Under the pieces are notes generated by a model. The model was given only the letters and a program-made list of their open reading frames with translations, was not told the origin of the DNA and did not search any database. DNA of 64,000 nt from Pectobacterium brasiliense (GTDB taxonomy: Bacteria > Pseudomonadota > Gammaproteobacteria > Enterobacterales > Enterobacteriaceae). Below are positions 1 to 7,903 of this stretch, one piece after another (the stretch's first letter is position 1; each line of letters opens with the position of its first letter). The translations under genes were made by a program, and so were the position numbers. The DNA lies in NCBI RefSeq assembly GCF_016950255.1, contig NZ_JACGFN010000001.1:1736001-1800000 (forward strand). Direction: 5' to 3'.

Positions 1-549
1 TTTCTCGACATCGTCCAGATTCATCAGAATACGCGGCGCGGTCTCAAACGGATTGAAGCCGGAATCCGGTTCCTGAATCAGTTCACCGCTGATGCGCAGC
101 GAGGTATCGCCAACATCCAGCATGTCACCGACTTTCAGATCAAGTAAGGCCAACAGTCGTGGAGCCACCAGCACCGTTCCCGCTTCCGCATGTAGCCCTT
201 CAGGACGAGTCTGCAAATTGCCGTACAGCGGATAACGTTGGTCCGTCGCTTTAACCTGTACCAGCTGCGGCATATCGCCCGCAAACGTCATGGTCATAAA
301 GGAAATCTGCCGGCTGAGCGTCAGCCCGCGCTGCTGCGCCTCCTGAAGCCAGGAGTCCGCGACAGGCCGCGACGCACGCAGCACGCGGTCGCCTGCCAAA
401 AAATCACGGCTCTGCTGACTGAGCCCTTTCTCCATGCGGTCGCTGATCGTACCTAGGGCAAGCACGCAGGCCACCGCCAGCGTTAGCGCTAACCAGACAA
501 TCAATAAGGAAGGAGAGCGCCATTCGCGCCAGAACCACCGCCAGATCAT
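1..549 (-). CDS. ybbP: YbbP, ABC transporter permease (N-terminal part; runs off the window edge)
   Basis: Only the first 183 codons are present, and the rest lies to the left of base 1. The protein starts MIWRWFWREWRSPSLLIVWL, followed by a hydrophobic first membrane segment at about residues 14-33. A periplasmic region of the MacB/FtsX permease type follows, and this order is typical of YbbP-like permeases of the LolC/MacB superfamily. Its start codon overlaps the ybbA stop codon (ATGA), so the two are translationally coupled and should form one ABC exporter with YbbA as the ATPase. The substrate is not established. The ATG at 547-549 is chosen because of the coupling and the match to E. 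coli YbbP. The partial gene shows no defect. Confidence 0.9.
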   Translation of the reverse strand, partial: MIWRWFWREWRSPSLLIVWLALTLAVACVLALGTISDRMEKGLSQQSRDFLAGDRVLRASRPVADSWLQEAQQRGLTLSRQISFMTMTFAGDMPQLVQVKATDQRYPLYGNLQTRPEGLHAEAGTVLVAPRLLALLDLKVGDMLDVGDTSLRISGELIQEPDSGFNPFETAPRILMNLDDVEK

Positions 550-1277
550 GCGTCCTCCCGCAGCTTGCCGTCGACTAACCGCAGACGTCGCTCGCAGCGT
601 GCCGCCAGTTGTTCATCGTGTGTCACCAGAATCAGCGTGGTGGCATAATCACGATTGAGGGAAAACAGCAGATCAACGATGCGTTCACCGGTTTTACGAT
701 CCAGATTCCCGGTCGGTTCATCGGCAAACAAGACGTTAGGACGACCGCTGAACGCGCGCGCCAGCGCCACACGCTGCTGCTCACCGCCGGAAAGCTGAGC
801 GGGAAGATGATGTAAGCGCTCACCCAGCCCAAGCTGTTGTAACAGTTGCTCAGCCTGACCACGGCTGTGGCTGTCGCTTTCACCGCGCAGCAACGCGGGT
901 AACTGTACGTTCTCCAACGCATTCAGCGTCGGCACCAGCATGAAAGACTGAAAGACAAAACCAACATGCTGAGCACGCAGCGCCGCACGGCCTTCTTCAT
1001 CCAATGCGTTGAGTGATTTGCCCATCAGGCTCACGTCGCCTTCTGTGCCATCATCCAGCCCGGCCAAAATCCCCAGTAAGGTCGATTTCCCCGAACCAGA
1101 TTCCCCAATCAGGGCAATTGTCTGCGCAGGTTTGACAATAAGCTCAACTCCGGTAAGGATGGAAAGCCGATTTTCTCCCTGACCAACGTGCTTACTAAGA
1201 TGATGAACTTCAAGAATGTTTTCTACGTGCGCAGTTTCGCTTGGCGTAGCACTCGCTGGGCTGGTCTTCGCAAACAT
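546..1277 (-). CDS. ybbA: YbbA, ABC transporter ATP-binding protein
   Basis: A cytoplasmic ATPase of the LolD/MacB type, 243 residues. It has the Walker A motif GESGSGKST near residue 58, the signature LSGGEQQRVALARA near residue 162, and Walker B VLFADEPTGNLD followed by the H-loop VTHD. It should energise the YbbP permease encoded just downstream and overlapping by 4 bp. The first ~16 residues before VENILEVHHL have no counterpart in E. coli YbbA, so the true start could lie slightly inside. The ATG at 1277 is the only ATG that fits. Its 5' end overlaps the divergent tesA coding sequence by about 78 bp. ABC ATPase identity is certain; the transported substrate is unknown. Confidence 0.93.
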   Translation of the reverse strand: MFAKTSPASATPSETAHVENILEVHHLSKHVGQGENRLSILTGVELIVKPAQTIALIGESGSGKSTLLGILAGLDDGTEGDVSLMGKSLNALDEEGRAALRAQHVGFVFQSFMLVPTLNALENVQLPALLRGESDSHSRGQAEQLLQQLGLGERLHHLPAQLSGGEQQRVALARAFSGRPNVLFADEPTGNLDRKTGERIVDLLFSLNRDYATTLILVTHDEQLAARCERRLRLVDGKLREDA

Positions 1278-1883
1278 GTTTTCGTCCTTTTGCTTCTGGG
1301 ATTATGCAGCGTACGCGCTTTCGCCGCTGACACATTATTAATTCTGGGCGATAGCCTCAGTGCGGGCTACCAGATGCCAGCCGCTAACGCGTGGCCAACG
1401 CTATTGAACACGCAGTGGCAGACACAGAAAAAAGGCGTCACGGTGGTTAACGCCAGTATTAGCGGTGACACCACCGCACAAGGGCTGGCGCGACTTCCTG
1501 CCCTGTTGAAACAGCATCAGCCACGTTGGGTGTTGATTGAACTGGGCGGCAATGATGGGCTCCGGGGATTTCCGGCAGCCAATATCGAGCAGGATCTGAC
1601 GAAAATCATCACGCTGGTCAAACAGGCTAACGTCCAGCCGCTGCTCATGCAGATCCGTTTGCCGACCAACTATGGCCGTCGCTACACCGAGTCATTCAGC
1701 AATATCTACCCCAAATTGGCGGAGCAGTTTGCGCTTCCTCTGCTGCCTTTCTTTATGGAGCAGGTGTATCTTAAACCGGAGTGGATGATGGAAGATGGCA
1801 TCCATCCAACCCGGGATGCCCAACCGTTTATCGCAGAATGGATGGCGAAGCAGCTGGAACCCTTAGTTAACCATGAGTCTTAA
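1200..1883 (+). CDS. tesA: TesA, periplasmic acyl-CoA thioesterase I / lysophospholipase L1
   Basis: A 227-residue SGNH hydrolase that cleaves fatty acyl thioesters and lysophospholipids in the periplasm. It has a signal peptide whose hydrophobic core is VFVLLLLGLCSVRAFA, with cleavage likely after AFA. Block I follows as ILGDSLSAG with the nucleophilic serine, then the oxyanion-hole Asn in GGNDGLRG, and the catalytic Asp/His pair in DGIHPTRDAQ near the C terminus. The ATG at 1200 gives MMNFKNVF, matching the E. coli start MMNFNNVF. A further ATG lies one codon downstream, and an in-frame ATG at 1188 is less likely. The N-terminal region before the hydrophobic core is longer than in E. coli. 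The gene is divergent from ybbA, and their 5' ends overlap. Confidence 0.95.
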   Translation: MMNFKNVFYVRSFAWRSTRWAGLRKHVFVLLLLGLCSVRAFAADTLLILGDSLSAGYQMPAANAWPTLLNTQWQTQKKGVTVVNASISGDTTAQGLARLPALLKQHQPRWVLIELGGNDGLRGFPAANIEQDLTKIITLVKQANVQPLLMQIRLPTNYGRRYTESFSNIYPKLAEQFALPLLPFFMEQVYLKPEWMMEDGIHPTRDAQPFIAEWMAKQLEPLVNHES

Positions 1884-1911
1884 TAAATAGGCTTTTGAAT
1901 TAGGTAAAGTT

Positions 1912-2682
1912 ATGCAAAAAACGGTCTTCATTACCGGTTGCTCCAGCGGCATTGGCCTGATTGCCGCTCAGGATCTGCAAAAACGTGGCTATCGCGTGAT
2001 TGCAGCCTGCCGCCGTACAGAGGATGTCGCTCGTCTGACCGCGCTAGGCCTGGAAGCGATTACGCTCGATCTGGATGACAGCGCCAGCGTGGAACAAGCC
2101 GCGGCAGAGGTGATCAGGCTGACCGATAACCGCCTGTACGGTTTGTTTAATAACGCCGGATACGGCCTGTATGGTTCGTTGAATACCATTTCGCGCCAGC
2201 AGCTTGAACGGCAGTTTTCCAGCAACCTGTTCGGCACGCATCAGCTCACGCAGCTGTTATTACCTGCGATGCTGCCGCACGGTGAAGGCCGCATCATCCA
2301 GACCAGTTCCGTGCTGGGACTGGTATCAACGCCGGGTCGCGGTGCGTATGCCGCCAGCAAATATGCGCTGGAAGCCTGGTCAGATGCGCTGCGTATGGAA
2401 TTACACGGCTGCGGCCTGCACGTCAGCCTGATCGAGCCCGGCCCGATCAGTACGCGCTTTACCAGCAATGTCGCACAGACGCAGACGGACAAACCGGTGA
2501 CCAACCCCGGCATCGCCAAGCGCTTCACGCTGCCGCCGGAAGCGATATTACCGAAGCTCCATCATGCGCTGGAAAGCTCACGGCCTAAATTACGCTATCC
2601 CGTGACGCTGGTGGCTCACGCCTTAACCTGGCTGCGTCGTTTGCTACCGGGGTGTCTTCTGGATAAGGTATTACGAGGATAA
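1912..2682 (+). CDS. ybbO: YbbO, short-chain dehydrogenase/reductase
   Basis: A 256-residue classical SDR with the Rossmann motif TGCSSGIG at residues 8-15, the NNAG motif in LFNNAGYG, the catalytic Ser in TSSVLG and the YAASK Tyr/Lys pair. The family reduces or oxidises carbonyl/hydroxyl groups with NAD(P)(H); E. coli YbbO has been linked to aldehyde reduction, but the physiological substrate here is inferred only from homology. The gene starts 28 bp after tesA in the same direction, so the two are probably cotranscribed. E. coli has the same tesA-ybbO-ybbN neighbourhood. Length and motifs are complete. Confidence 0.93.
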   Translation: MQKTVFITGCSSGIGLIAAQDLQKRGYRVIAACRRTEDVARLTALGLEAITLDLDDSASVEQAAAEVIRLTDNRLYGLFNNAGYGLYGSLNTISRQQLERQFSSNLFGTHQLTQLLLPAMLPHGEGRIIQTSSVLGLVSTPGRGAYAASKYALEAWSDALRMELHGCGLHVSLIEPGPISTRFTSNVAQTQTDKPVTNPGIAKRFTLPPEAILPKLHHALESSRPKLRYPVTLVAHALTWLRRLLPGCLLDKVLRG

Positions 2683-2792
2683 GGTCGCAGAGGGTGATGT
2701 ATTACACGCTCACTTCTGCACAAGGCTTGTAAGTGACACCGACAGGCCCCATCTAAGAGTCAAATGAATTCAAGAAGTAAGAGAGACTACTC

Positions 2793-3653
2793 ATGTTAGA
2801 ACAACAAGCGACTATCGTTGACGTCAATGAATCCAACCTGCATCAGGTGTTGGAACAATCCACGACACTGCCAGTCCTGTTTTACTTCTGGTCGGGGCGT
2901 AGCCAGCACTGCCTGGAGCTGGAACCGGTGTTGGACAAGCTGGCGCAGGAATACGCCGGGCAGTTTGTTCTGGCGAAGGTTGACTGTGATGCAGAACAGC
3001 GCGTAGCCGCCCAGTTTGGCCTGCGCTCAATCCCAACCGTGTATCTGTTTAAAGACGGGCAACCGCTGGACGGTTTTCAGGGGCCACAGCCGGAAGAGGC
3101 CATTCGTGAGTTGCTGAAACGCGCACTGCCGAAAGAAGAAGAGCTGAAAGTCGCACAGGCGCAGCAGCTGATTCAGGAAGACAAACTGCCGGAAGCAATG
3201 CAATTGCTGAAAGACGCCTGGCAACTCAGCCAGCAGCGCAGCGACATCGGTCTGATGCTGGCAGAGGTACAGATTCAGATCAACCGCAGTGAAGATGCGG
3301 AAGCCGTGTTGGCCACCATTCCTTTACAAGACAGGGATACCCGTTATCACAGCCTTGTTGCCCAGATTGAATTACTGAAACAAGCGGCAGATACGCCAGA
3401 AATTCAGCATCTACAGCAGCAGTTGGATGCCGATCCGCAAAATGCGGAGCTGGCGGTACAGCTGGCGCTGCAACTGCATCAGGTTGGACGCAACGAAGAA
3501 GCGCTCGAACTGCTAATGGGCTTCCTGAAGAAAGATCTGGCCGTCGCTAACGGCAGCGCACGTAAAACGCTAATGGACATCATGGCCGCCCTCGGCACCG
3601 GCGACGCCCTCGCCGCCCGCTACCGTAGGCAGCTTTATTCGCTGCTGTATTAA
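2793..3653 (+). CDS. cnoX: YbbN/CnoX, chaperedoxin (thioredoxin fold plus TPR)
   Basis: A 286-residue cytoplasmic protein. Residues 1-110 form a thioredoxin domain, and the rest is alpha-helical TPR-like (for example [20 protein letters not shown]). The redox site reads SQHC instead of CGPC, so only one cysteine remains and the protein should not act as a general disulphide reductase. The same SQHC occurs in E. coli YbbN. There the protein is a chaperedoxin (CnoX) that binds unfolding proteins, interacts with GroEL/ES and shields cysteines from over-oxidation. The start ATG at 2793 follows a weak purine-rich stretch. A clear terminator follows at 3667-3697, which also marks the left end of the conserved ybb block. 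Confidence 0.95.
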   Translation: MLEQQATIVDVNESNLHQVLEQSTTLPVLFYFWSGRSQHCLELEPVLDKLAQEYAGQFVLAKVDCDAEQRVAAQFGLRSIPTVYLFKDGQPLDGFQGPQPEEAIRELLKRALPKEEELKVAQAQQLIQEDKLPEAMQLLKDAWQLSQQRSDIGLMLAEVQIQINRSEDAEAVLATIPLQDRDTRYHSLVAQIELLKQAADTPEIQHLQQQLDADPQNAELAVQLALQLHQVGRNEEALELLMGFLKKDLAVANGSARKTLMDIMAALGTGDALAARYRRQLYSLLY

Positions 3654-3666
3654 TTCTCTTGTGAAG

Positions 3667-3697
3667 AAGGCCAGAACGTTGATTCTGGCCTTTTTAT
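3667..3697 (+). terminator. Rho-independent terminator of ybbN
   Basis: A perfect 10-bp stem (AAGGCCAGAA with TTCTGGCCTT), a 6-nt loop and a T-rich tail begin 13 bp after the ybbN stop codon. Confidence 0.9.
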
Positions 3698-3753
3698 TTG
3701 CAGGCGAATAGTTTTATGCTGAATTGCTGTGATAGTTTCGGACATGCTAACCC

Positions 3754-3901
3754 GGCGTAAAAATTGCGCTGAGGTGATCGTTACCGCCGAGTGAGCGGCA
3801 TGGATGCCGCGAAAGCCGGTGCCGCGTAGGGAACGCGTCACCGGCGGCTCGACAAGCGGAAACGAGCGCCGAAGGCACCGCACAGCGGCGCAATTCACGC
3901 C
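3754..3901. repeat. GC-rich palindromic element with imperfect terminal inverted repeats
   Basis: In the 418-bp gap between ybbN and yfaY no protein gene is credible. The gap holds a ~148-bp GC-rich element whose ends are imperfect inverted repeats: GGCGTAAAAATTGCGC at 3754-3769 and GCGCAATTCACGCC at 3888-3901. The interior is rich in short palindromes. It looks like a small non-autonomous mobile or dispersed element. Only one copy is in this window, so dispersal is inferred. It lies next to the left junction of the block that interrupts the ybb neighbourhood. The stretch 3902-4074 is also GC-rich, with no recognisable gene. Confidence 0.5.
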
Positions 3902-4074
3902 AAAAAGCCTGGGGTCACGGGGCGAGCGGCGCTTGAGCCGTCCCGTGTCGGGCGCGTGCTACGAGGTAGCATGAAAATAACGGTATCATCGCGCACGAAA
4001 CTAGCCCCGAAAGCCGAATAGAAGTGTAGCTAAGAGGCAGGTTAAGGGTAAGATCCTCGGAAATTCCCCGCTGA

Positions 4075-5268
4075 CTACAGCGTCTTCAGCACCGTGATCC
4101 AACCGTGTCCGCCGTAGACGGACCAGCCGTTTAGCCAGCGGCGCAGCATGTTCATCGCCAGCATCGCAACGACTTCCTGATGCGTTTTCAGGCTGTAGCG
4201 CTGTACGTTGAACTGTATCGTTTGGGCGAAAGATCCTTCCGGCGTATGCATCGCCAATGACAGCTCCGCATCATTCCGGTTACCCACAACCAGCGCTAAC
4301 GACGCCCCCTGACGCTCCGCCAGATGACGTGCATAGTCCGCTAGCCCAGACAGGTTGGTATCATCAACATTTGCCAACAGTTCTCCACCCGCCAGCGGCG
4401 TATTTGCCGACTGGAGCTGCCAGTTGAGCAATCCTGCCGTGAAATGTTCACTCACTGCCAGCGTCATATCACGTTCGGCCAGACGCCGTGCCAGCTGTGC
4501 CGGTAACCCCTCGGTTCCTTCGAAGATGGTATTTTCCCCTGCCACGGTGCGCACCGTTTCCCACAGTTGCTCCATGTTTTCCTGCTGTGCAGCAGGGCCG
4601 GTTAGCTTGAGCTCGATAATCGGCATAGAAGAGCGGTAGCCCAGCACCACGCCCGGCGGTAACGCCATGCCGTCCAACTGGCTTGCCAGATCGCTCTCGG
4701 ATCGGCCAAAGGTGGTCAGGCGCAGGCACAGCGGGGCATCAGCGACAGCAAAACGCTCACGCAGGCGCGGCATAATTTGCTGATCGACCATAACCTTAAA
4801 CTCAGACGGCACGCCCGGCGTAAAAAACATCAGGCACTTGTTCAATTGCAGCGCAAAACCACAGGCGGTACCCACCGGGTTATCTACCATTTCCGCGCTG
4901 GCGGGGATTTGCGCCTGTTTGCGGTTGCTCGGTGCCATCACTCTACCGCGCTCGGCAAAGAACGCCTCCATACGCGCCAGCCATTCCGCGTGCTCAACCA
5001 GCCCTTCTCCTGCTGCGGTAGCCGCTGCCAACGCGCTGAGATCGTCGCTGGTCGGCCCTAAGCCGCCGTTCACAATCAGGATATCGGCTACCTGGCTACG
5101 CTGCGTTATTGCCGTCACCAGCGCATCGAGATCGTCCCCCACCGTCATCCGGCTGGTCATCGGTAATCCCTGCTGAAACAGATAATCCGCCAGCCAGGCC
5201 GCATTGGTATCAATAATCTGACCATGCAGCACTTCATCGCCGGTACATAACATCTCGACCCTAAGCAT
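4075..5268 (-). CDS. yfaY: YfaY, CinA-like protein (molybdopterin-binding fold plus deamidase-like domain)
   Basis: A 397-residue two-domain protein. The N-terminal half has the MoCF/CinA COG1058 fold (TGDEVLHGQIIDTNAAWLA, then NGGLGPTSDDLSA and PGVPSEF). The C-terminal half resembles the CinA/PncC nicotinamide-mononucleotide deamidase. In the E. coli paralogue YfaY the C-terminal domain is thought to be inactive. Here too the catalytic-site region is divergent (AVSEHFTAGLL), so deamidase activity should not be assumed. Length matches E. coli YfaY (about 400). The ATG at 5268 gives MLRVEMLCTGDE, matching the family start. The gene is divergent from tyrP; the 223-bp gap carries the tyrP operators. 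Confidence 0.92.
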   Translation of the reverse strand: MLRVEMLCTGDEVLHGQIIDTNAAWLADYLFQQGLPMTSRMTVGDDLDALVTAITQRSQVADILIVNGGLGPTSDDLSALAAATAAGEGLVEHAEWLARMEAFFAERGRVMAPSNRKQAQIPASAEMVDNPVGTACGFALQLNKCLMFFTPGVPSEFKVMVDQQIMPRLRERFAVADAPLCLRLTTFGRSESDLASQLDGMALPPGVVLGYRSSMPIIELKLTGPAAQQENMEQLWETVRTVAGENTIFEGTEGLPAQLARRLAERDMTLAVSEHFTAGLLNWQLQSANTPLAGGELLANVDDTNLSGLADYARHLAERQGASLALVVGNRNDAELSLAMHTPEGSFAQTIQFNVQRYSLKTHQEVVAMLAMNMLRRWLNGWSVYGGHGWITVLKTL

Positions 5269-5382
5269 TTTTTTTTATTCCTCGTGACGATCCTGAAACC
5301 ACTTTAAAAAGTCGGATGAACAAACACAATATTTCTTTCAGCCCGCCCCAAAATAGGCCACCGCCGCCGAGCCTCACTCCAG

Positions 5383-5446
5383 TGTAAAAATAAAATTACA
5401 CCCCTCGTAACGGCGTTTTGACAGAAATCACTGAATACTCTACCCT
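5383..5446 (+). promoter_or_regulatory. tyrP promoter with adjacent strong and weak TyrR boxes
   Basis: TyrR boxes follow TGTAAA-N6-TTTACA. At 5383-5400 the sequence is TGTAAA-AATAAA-ATTACA (11 of 12 matches). At 5406-5423 there is a weaker box, CGTAAC-GGCGTT-TTGACA (9 of 12). It overlaps a perfect -35 (TTGACA, 5418-5423), and a weak -10 (TACCCT, 5441-5446) follows 17 bp later. The box centres are 23 bp apart. A strong box followed by a weak box overlapping -35 is the arrangement known for E. coli tyrP. It predicts tyrosine-dependent repression and phenylalanine-dependent activation. Confidence 0.85.
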
Positions 5447-5491
5447 GCTGCCAAAAATATCTGGATAGCCACGCTATTTATAGAGGAATAG

Positions 5492-6700
5492 GTGAAAAAT
5501 CGTACTCTTGGCAGCATTTTTATCGTTGCAGGCACCACTATCGGAGCTGGAATGTTGGCGATGCCGCTAGCAACCGCCGGCGTCGGGTTTGGTACTACAT
5601 TGATGATATTAATCGGTTTGTGGGCACTGATGTGTTACAGCGCCTTATTGCTGGTTGAAGTGTATCAGCATCAGCCCTCGCACACTGGGCTAGGCACGTT
5701 GGCAAAAATCTACCTCGGCCGCTGGGGACAGTGGATCACCGGTTTCAGTATGCTATTTCTGATGTATGCGCTCACGGCTGCGTATATCAGCGGCGCAGGC
5801 GAGCTGCTCGCTAGCAGCATTAGCCAGTGGAGTGGCTACTCACTTCCATTGTCCGCAGGCATTCTGCTCTTTACGCTGGTTGCTGGTGGCGTCGTTTGTA
5901 TCGGTACCTCCTCCGTCGATTTATTTAACCGTATCCTGTTTAGCGGCAAAGTGCTGATGCTCGTCATCATGCTGGCTGTCATGGTGCCGCATATTCAGCG
6001 CGTCAATCTCTTAACGCTGCCACTGCAACAGGGTCTGACGCTCTCGGCATTGCCCGTTATCCTGACGTCGTTCGGCTTTCACGGCAGTATCCCCAGTATC
6101 GTGCACTACATGGGTGGCGACAGCCGTAAGCTGCGCCGAATATTCCTTATCGGTAGCGTGATACCGCTGATTGCCTATATTTTCTGGCAGCTCGTGATGC
6201 TGGGCAGCCTCAGTTCTTCAACATTCAACGCTATTTTGGCCGATCAGGCGGGATTGAATGGGTTGATGCAGGCTATTCGCACGCTGGTTGCCTCACCGCA
6301 CGTTGAACTGGCCGTCCACCTGTTTGCCGATCTGGCACTGGCGACCTCTTTCCTCGGCGTGGCACTTGGATTATTCGATTATTTAGCCGATCTGTTTAAA
6401 CGTAAAAATAGCATCATCGGGCGTGCGCAAACGGGCTTGCTGACCTTTATTCCCCCGCTGGTGTTTGCTCTCTTTTATCCGCAAGGTTTTGTGATGGCGC
6501 TAGGCTATGCGGCGATTGCGCTGACCGTGCTGGCACTGCTTATTCCCGTACTGCTGAGCTGGCAGGTACGCAAACAGCGTCCTGAAATACGTGCAACGCG
6601 CGGTGGCTCGCCGGTCCTGGCGCTGGTCTTCACCAGCGGCGTAGCGATTATCCTGATCCAACTGGCGATGGTGGCAGGCTGGCTACCGTCAATCAGCTAA
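5492..6700 (+). CDS. tyrP: TyrP, tyrosine-specific proton symporter
   Basis: A 402-residue inner-membrane amino acid permease of the HAAAP (hydroxy/aromatic amino acid permease) family with about 11 hydrophobic segments. The start [20 protein letters not shown] and the later [20 protein letters not shown] match E. coli TyrP closely, distinguishing it from Mtr and TnaB. It imports tyrosine with protons. The start is a GTG at 5492, preceded by GAGGAATAG. Strong and weak TyrR boxes lie upstream. It is a single-gene unit ending at the hairpin at 6725-6762. Confidence 0.95.
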   Translation: MKNRTLGSIFIVAGTTIGAGMLAMPLATAGVGFGTTLMILIGLWALMCYSALLLVEVYQHQPSHTGLGTLAKIYLGRWGQWITGFSMLFLMYALTAAYISGAGELLASSISQWSGYSLPLSAGILLFTLVAGGVVCIGTSSVDLFNRILFSGKVLMLVIMLAVMVPHIQRVNLLTLPLQQGLTLSALPVILTSFGFHGSIPSIVHYMGGDSRKLRRIFLIGSVIPLIAYIFWQLVMLGSLSSSTFNAILADQAGLNGLMQAIRTLVASPHVELAVHLFADLALATSFLGVALGLFDYLADLFKRKNSIIGRAQTGLLTFIPPLVFALFYPQGFVMALGYAAIALTVLALLIPVLLSWQVRKQRPEIRATRGGSPVLALVFTSGVAIILIQLAMVAGWLPSIS

Positions 6701-6724
6701 TCTTTTTCAGCGACGCCTAGGCAT

Positions 6725-6762
6725 AAAAAAAGAGCGTGAACTCAACATTCACGCTCTTTTTT
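6725..6762. terminator. Bidirectional terminator after tyrP
   Basis: A 15-bp stem of the form AAAAAAGAGCGTGAA/TTCACGCTCTTTTTT has A and T tracts on both sides. It lies between tyrP and the convergent yfaZ and can end transcription from either direction. Confidence 0.9.
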
Positions 6763-6775
6763 CTTTCGAACCACG

Positions 6776-6901
6776 ATACCCTAAATAATTCGAGTTGCAG
6801 GCAGGCGGCGACGCAGTGAATCCCCAGGAGCTTACACAAGTAAGTGACTGGGGTGAGCGAGGAAAGCCAACACACCTGCGGCTTGAAGTATGACGGGTAT
6901 A
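6776..6901. repeat. 126-bp dispersed repeat, copy 1
   Basis: The sequence runs from ATACCCTAAATAATTCGAG to CTTGAAGTATGACGGGTAT. A second copy lies in inverted orientation at 38945-39070, and a degenerate third copy at 51142-51274. The ends are partly complementary, and the centre contains GAGCTTACACAAGTAAGTGA. It is non-coding and sits between tyrP and yfaZ. It belongs to the class of short intergenic repeats found in many enterobacteria. Its class name and copy number in the genome cannot be judged from one window. Confidence 0.8.
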
Positions 6902-7441
6902 TTAGAAGCTCAGACCAACGCCAATATAGGCAGAATCCGCCAGTCTGTTATCCGGGCCGTTCTCACGCGCCATATTGATGTAGCGGTAACCGACATCAAC
7001 GCTCAGCGGTGCAAAGACCTGCCAGCGTACGCCTGCTTTTGCTTCCACATAGTGGTCGATATGGCTGGAGAAGGCATCCGGTGAATAGTAACCTTCGCCA
7101 TACAGCGAGAACTGACGGCTCAGCGGCCACTGCACGCCACCGCCCAGTGCGACGCCATAGCCATCATTGCCGTGATCCTGATTCAGGTACAGCGCTTTAC
7201 CACCCAGCGTCAGTTTGAGTGGACCAACAGGAATGGTGTATCCCAGGCCGAAGCCGTATACATCATTGTTGTTGTCGCCGTGGGCATAGCTCACATTGCC
7301 CGCAAGCCCAGGGATGCCCAGACCGAAGCCCGCATTGGCACCAACGTAATCGCGACCTGCTTCCCCGGAAAGGCTAATGGCATGTACAGAAGCACTTGCA
7401 AGTAACAAGCTTCCCGCACAGGCAATCACAAACTTTTTCAT
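6902..7441 (-). CDS. yfaZ: YfaZ-family outer membrane beta-barrel protein
   Basis: A 179-residue precursor with a signal peptide (MKKFVIACAGSLLLASASVHA, cleaved after VHA) and a mature part of alternating hydrophobic and glycine/aromatic strands ending in Phe (AYIGVGLSF), as expected of an outer-membrane barrel. It matches E. coli YfaZ across its length (GYTIPVGPLKLTLGGKALY, YRYINMA). Its function is unknown. The ATG at 7441 is chosen: it has an AAGGAT ribosome site, whereas the upstream alternative is a TTG. It is convergent with tyrP. Confidence 0.88.
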   Translation of the reverse strand: MKKFVIACAGSLLLASASVHAISLSGEAGRDYVGANAGFGLGIPGLAGNVSYAHGDNNNDVYGFGLGYTIPVGPLKLTLGGKALYLNQDHGNDGYGVALGGGVQWPLSRQFSLYGEGYYSPDAFSSHIDHYVEAKAGVRWQVFAPLSVDVGYRYINMARENGPDNRLADSAYIGVGLSF

Positions 7442-7689
7442 TTTCAATATCCTTAAAAACCGTCGTTAAACGCGCGTGTAAAGGTGTTATCGTTGCCGAT
7501 TCTACCCGAAACGCCCCCTCACTCCAGCATGAAATTGCCCAGAGCTGCGATTTATTCTTTTAATAATCATGAAAGTTTTCCTTCAGTGCTGCTGACAATA
7601 GCAGCAATAAGCGCCGCCTATTTGCGCAAAAAAGACAAAGTGAATAATAGTAATCATCATGGATGACGATAAAAAAGCAGAAGGAAACG

Positions 7690-7902
7690 ATGATGAGAGA
7701 AGGAAAATTAGCCACAGAAAAGCGCGCGACAACGATGGATACTCCTCAGGCGGTGGGTTCCGACAGGCACAGCCCGATGCGGTTTCAGGACATGTGGTTT
7801 CTGGAGAAGCTGGCGCTGTTTGATCGTGAAACCAGCGCCAATAATCAGACCAATCATCCGCGAAAAGTGGCGACATCCGGCACCAGCGCACCGGACAACT
7901 AA
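7690..7902 (+). CDS. Hypothetical 70-residue protein
   Basis: A small open reading frame between yfaZ and the convergent end of menE, ending 2 bp before the menE stop. The ATG at 7690 (or 7693) is preceded by AAGGA. The product is polar and basic at first and then contains MRFQDMWFLEKLALFDRE, which could form an amphipathic helix. I recognise no family. It lies where E. coli has pmrD next to menE, but it does not resemble PmrD. It may be non-coding. Confidence 0.35.
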   Translation: MMREGKLATEKRATTMDTPQAVGSDRHSPMRFQDMWFLEKLALFDRETSANNQTNHPRKVATSGTSAPDN

Positions 7903-7903
7903 C

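Noticed and set aside
3650..3898. 82-codon open frame on the minus strand after ybbN
   Set aside because: It runs through the ybbN terminator and the palindromic element. The sequence is explained by the repeat.
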